Below are positions 4,722 to 7,724 of a DNA stretch of 7,724 nt, one piece after another. A program made the position numbers and the translations under genes. Source of the stretch: Desulfonema limicola (lineage in GTDB: Bacteria > Desulfobacterota > Desulfobacteria > Desulfobacterales > DYRC01); the NCBI GenBank assembly GCA_020718925.1, contig DYRC01000119.1, positions 1 to 7,724 on the forward strand, given 5' to 3'. The notes beneath the pieces are model-generated. The model saw nothing but the letters and a program-made list of their open reading frames with translations. It was not told the origin of the DNA and did no database searches. How positions within the stretch are numbered: position 1 is the first letter of the stretch; every line of letters begins with the position of its first letter.

Positions 4722-7691
4722 ATGCCGGACATACTGAGCATTACCGATGATTTTGATCCGTCTTTCAAGATTTATTATGATCTGATGAAGCGCAAAGTCA
4801 GTGAAATTCTTCTGGTATCCAGTCTTTATGATGCGTTTATCATGGAAGAAGACGAGCCGCTGACCGAGCGTATTATTCATGAATATCGGGGATTGAACCT
4901 TTCCCGTCCGCCCCGTCTGACCTGGGTTGCCAACGCACACCAAGCGTTTGAGGCATTATCCCGCAAAAAATTTGATCTGGTCATCACCATCCCGCGCCAG
5001 GACGACATGGACCCGTCTGTATTCGGCAGTAAAATCAAAGAAAAGTATAAAAATACGCTGGTCGTGCTGCTGACTCACGCCATCAGCAGTTCACAAGTAG
5101 AAAGATATTCCGAAACGCCCGGCATTGACAGGATATTTGTCTGGTCAGGCAGCACCTACCTGCTGCTGGCGATTATCAAAAATCTTGAAGACTGCATGAA
5201 TGCGGACAGTGATACAAAGCGGGCTATGGTCAGAGTGATTATTTTAGTAGAAGATTCTCCGGTGTATCGCTCTTCGATTCTGCCACTATTATATCAGGAA
5301 ATTGTCGGGCAGACCAAGGCGGTCATGGAAGATTCGCTCAATGAGGAACATCGGATTGTGAGAATGCGGGCGCGTCCTAAAATTCTTGTTGCCGAGACCT
5401 TTGAAGATGCAGAATCTTTGTATCGGCAATATAAGCCATATTTGCTCAGCGTGTTTTCAGATGTCCGTTTTCCCAGAGAGGGTGAAACAGACCCGGACGC
5501 GGGCTATTCGCTGCTTTCCATGATTCGACAAGAATCGCCGGAACTTCCGTTGCTGATGTTCAGTGCCGAAGAAAAAAATCGCCAAAAGGCTACGGATATT
5601 CCGGCAGTATTTTTAAACAAAAATTCAGCTACGCTTCATCACGAAATACATTCGTTTCTGACAAGATATTTGGGGTTCGGGGATTTTATCTTTCGCTTTC
5701 CCGAAGGACAGGGCGAAGGCAGAGAAGTTGCCCGCGCAGCCAATCTGCTCGACATGGAAAAAATTCTGCCGACTATCCCGGAAGAATCCGTGTTGTATCA
5801 CGCCACCCGGAATCATTTTTCAACGTGGCTCATGGCTCGCTCTGAAATTGTGTTGGCATTAAAGTTAAGACCTGTCAGAACAAGCGATTTTTCACGCACC
5901 AAAGACATTCGGGACTTTTTAACTGCCTGCATTCGGGAGCGGCGCAAACGGCGGCAGAGGGGAATTATCGCGGATTTTTCGCCGGATAATTTTGATATGG
6001 AGACTGATTTTATCAAGGTCGGCAGAGGCTCTCTGGGCGGCAAAGCGCGGGGGCTGGCGTTTATGTCCGCGCTTCTTCGGCGGGAAAAAAAACTGGCTGA
6101 AACCTTCCCCGATATAAACATTTTTGTTCCCAAAACGCTGGTCTTATCCACAGAAGGGTTTGACGAATTTGTGGATGGGAATTGCCTGAAAGACCTGATC
6201 ACCTGCGAATGCCATGACAATCATATTTCGGAATTGTTTTTGAACGCGCATTTTCCGGAACGGTTTCGCCGGGATTTGGAATCGTTTTTAAAACAGGTGA
6301 ATACGCCGCTGGCTGTCCGCTCCTCAAGCCTGTTGGAAGATTCGCCGTTTCAACCCTGGGCAGGCGTTTATAACACCTACATGATTCCCAATAATCACGC
6401 TGATTTGTCCGTGCGTCTTGCCCAACTGATTCATGCCGTTAAATTGGTCTATGCCTCAACCTTTATGGAAATTCCGAAAACCTTTGCCAAAAGAACCATG
6501 CACCGGACCGAAGAAGAAAAAATGGCGGTGATTATTCAGCAGTTAATCGGAGATCGGCATGGGGATTATTTTTATCCGGGCATTTCCGGCGTGGCACAGT
6601 CTTATAATTTTTATCCGATTTCCTATATGAAGCCTGAAGACGGCATTGTTCATCTTGCACTGGGACTTGGCAAAACTGTTGTGGAAGGCGAATCGAGCCT
6701 GCGATTTTCTCCGGCATATCCTCAGTTTCTGCCGCAATTTTCAACCGTAGATGATATTTTGAAACATTCTCAGCAATATTTTTACGCACTTAAACTTAAA
6801 TCAGCGTCCGATCATCTCAGCCCTGCGGATAATATAACGCTGGCAAGGCTGTCTGTTGAAGAGGCGCAGGATCATTTTCCGGTAAAAACGCTTTCCGGCA
6901 CATACATTTATGAAGAACATCGGATCAGAGATGGAAGCGCCGGGAACGGACACCGGGTGTTAACGTTTGCAAATATTTTGAAATACAATCTGTTTCCATT
7001 GCCGCACATTGTTTCGGATATTTTGGAAATAGGAAAAAATGCAATGGGATGCCCTGTGGAAATCGAATTTGCGGTCAACCTGTTTCCAAGCAGACGCCGG
7101 GCTGAATTTGCCCTGCTTCAAATCCGTCCCATGATGTTAAGTCCTCAGAATATGGAAGTCGGAATCAGCGATGAGGACATCAGGTCTGCGATCTGTTTTT
7201 CAGACAGCGCGTTAGGCAATGGCTGTTTTGAGGATATGGCAGATATTGTGTTTGTAAAACCGGATGAGTTTGATCCGGGGCAGACTGTTGAAATAGCCGC
7301 GCAAATAAAAAGCATCAATCACCAACTGGAGAAAGAACATCGCAAGTATCTTCTGATCGGTCCCGGACGATGGGGAACTGCGGACAGATGGCTTGGCATT
7401 CCGGTCAATTGGAGCGATATTTCCGGCGTGGGTGCAATTATCGAAGCTGCAATAGACAAACTTAATCCTGATCCGTCTCAGGGATCGCATTTTTTCAATA
7501 ATATTACCTCAATGGGAATTGCATATCTTACGGTAAGAGATAAAGGAAAAAGTTTTACAGACTGGTCGTGGCTGATGTCTTTGCCGCCGCACACTGAAAC
7601 TGCTTATGTCAGGCATATCCGGCTTGAAACGCTATTGATGCTGAAAGCAGACGGAAAGCACTCAAGGGCGGCAGTTCTCTATCAAAGCTGA
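4722..7691 (+). CDS. Receiver-domain/PEP-synthase-type ATP-grasp fusion protein, function unknown
   Basis: The 989-aa cytoplasmic protein has four parts. Residues ~25-155 form a degenerate receiver (EILLVSSLYDAF, FDLVITIPRQ, VVLLTHA) that lacks the phosphorylatable Asp and conserved Lys. Residues ~171-315 form an intact receiver: acidic pair E177/D178, phosphoacceptor D247 (SDVRFP), S281 and K300, with an insertion at about 195-222. Residues ~430-803 are a PPDK_N/PEP-synthase ATP-grasp domain: GSLGGKARGLA at 436-446, AVRSSSLLEDS at 531-541, AGVYNTY at 547-553, EEKMAVIIQQLIG at 598-610, SGVA at 622-625, and the closing LLQIRPM at 798-804. Residues ~870-989 are a conserved tail with YLLIGPGRWGTADRWLGIP and DPSQGSHFFNN. 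The phosphohistidine swivel domain (TSH/TCH motif) and the PEP/pyruvate barrel of true PPDK or PEP synthase are absent, so it is unlikely to be a working dikinase despite how such proteins are usually named. Phospho-signal control of an ATP-dependent reaction is inferred. It stands alone, downstream of the csp terminator. Confidence 0.88.
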   Translation: MPDILSITDDFDPSFKIYYDLMKRKVSEILLVSSLYDAFIMEEDEPLTERIIHEYRGLNLSRPPRLTWVANAHQAFEALSRKKFDLVITIPRQDDMDPSVFGSKIKEKYKNTLVVLLTHAISSSQVERYSETPGIDRIFVWSGSTYLLLAIIKNLEDCMNADSDTKRAMVRVIILVEDSPVYRSSILPLLYQEIVGQTKAVMEDSLNEEHRIVRMRARPKILVAETFEDAESLYRQYKPYLLSVFSDVRFPREGETDPDAGYSLLSMIRQESPELPLLMFSAEEKNRQKATDIPAVFLNKNSATLHHEIHSFLTRYLGFGDFIFRFPEGQGEGREVARAANLLDMEKILPTIPEESVLYHATRNHFSTWLMARSEIVLALKLRPVRTSDFSRTKDIRDFLTACIRERRKRRQRGIIADFSPDNFDMETDFIKVGRGSLGGKARGLAFMSALLRREKKLAETFPDINIFVPKTLVLSTEGFDEFVDGNCLKDLITCECHDNHISELFLNAHFPERFRRDLESFLKQVNTPLAVRSSSLLEDSPFQPWAGVYNTYMIPNNHADLSVRLAQLIHAVKLVYASTFMEIPKTFAKRTMHRTEEEKMAVIIQQLIGDRHGDYFYPGISGVAQSYNFYPISYMKPEDGIVHLALGLGKTVVEGESSLRFSPAYPQFLPQFSTVDDILKHSQQYFYALKLKSASDHLSPADNITLARLSVEEAQDHFPVKTLSGTYIYEEHRIRDGSAGNGHRVLTFANILKYNLFPLPHIVSDILEIGKNAMGCPVEIEFAVNLFPSRRRAEFALLQIRPMMLSPQNMEVGISDEDIRSAICFSDSALGNGCFEDMADIVFVKPDEFDPGQTVEIAAQIKSINHQLEKEHRKYLLIGPGRWGTADRWLGIPVNWSDISGVGAIIEAAIDKLNPDPSQGSHFFNNITSMGIAYLTVRDKGKSFTDWSWLMSLPPHTETAYVRHIRLETLLMLKADGKHSRAAVLYQS

Positions 7692-7724
7692 AAATGAATC
7701 CCTTATCCCCGCAGCCACTTTTTT

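Noticed and set aside
7694..7724. ATG-started frame running off the end of the window
   Set aside because: Only about ten codons are visible with no ribosome binding site, so it cannot be supported as a gene.
1..7724. CRISPR arrays, tRNA or rRNA genes, insertion sequences
   Set aside because: No regularly spaced repeats, tRNA-like cloverleaf sequence, transposase or terminal inverted repeats were noticed on reading both strands.

Overview
The window looks like chromosome from an anaerobic, mid-GC proteobacterium-like organism, most plausibly Desulfobacterota (the former Deltaproteobacteria). This is inferred from a complete ferredoxin-dependent 2-oxoacid oxidoreductase operon in the order delta-alpha-beta-gamma, and from a large protein that joins receiver domains to a PEP-synthase-type ATP-grasp domain, a type I recall from anaerobic lineages. 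The taxon is an inference; there is no rRNA or other marker here.

Region 1 (36-1335, + strand) is a compact three-gene cassette. It encodes a 200-aa protein with an ADP-ribosyltransferase-like N-terminus (HGT ... GEGVYF), a 96-aa unrecognised acidic protein ending in Leu-Ala-Ala, and a 132-aa SecB-like chaperone. The order and protein types match toxin-antitoxin-chaperone (TAC) modules, and most closely the CmdTAC anti-phage layout: ART toxin, antitoxin, SecB-like chaperone. The expected logic is that the chaperone protects an unstable antitoxin, and losing the chaperone (for example by titration onto phage proteins) frees the toxin. This is the most interesting locus in the window. It is clearly more AT-rich than the next operon, as expected for an acquired defence cassette.

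Region 2 (1325-4037, - strand) is a tight korDABC operon for a 2-oxoacid (probably 2-oxoglutarate):ferredoxin oxidoreductase. Its genes overlap by 1-4 nt or lie 3 nt apart. Its last gene overlaps the end of the chaperone gene tail-to-tail by 11 bp. A candidate promoter upstream of korD carries a perfect 16-bp palindrome.

Region 3 (4038-4427) is the divergent intergenic region. It holds the kor promoter and palindrome, a possible tiny ORF, a sigma-70-like promoter for the cold-shock gene, and a leader of roughly 120 nt with two mutually exclusive stems.

Region 4 (4428-4700) is a canonical 67-aa cold-shock protein gene followed by a strong intrinsic terminator.

Region 5 (4722-7691) encodes a 989-aa multidomain protein: a degenerate receiver, an intact receiver, a PPDK/PEP-synthase-type ATP-grasp domain, and a conserved C-terminal module in place of the usual phosphohistidine and PEP/pyruvate domains. 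Its function is unknown. The last 33 bases hold nothing interpretable.
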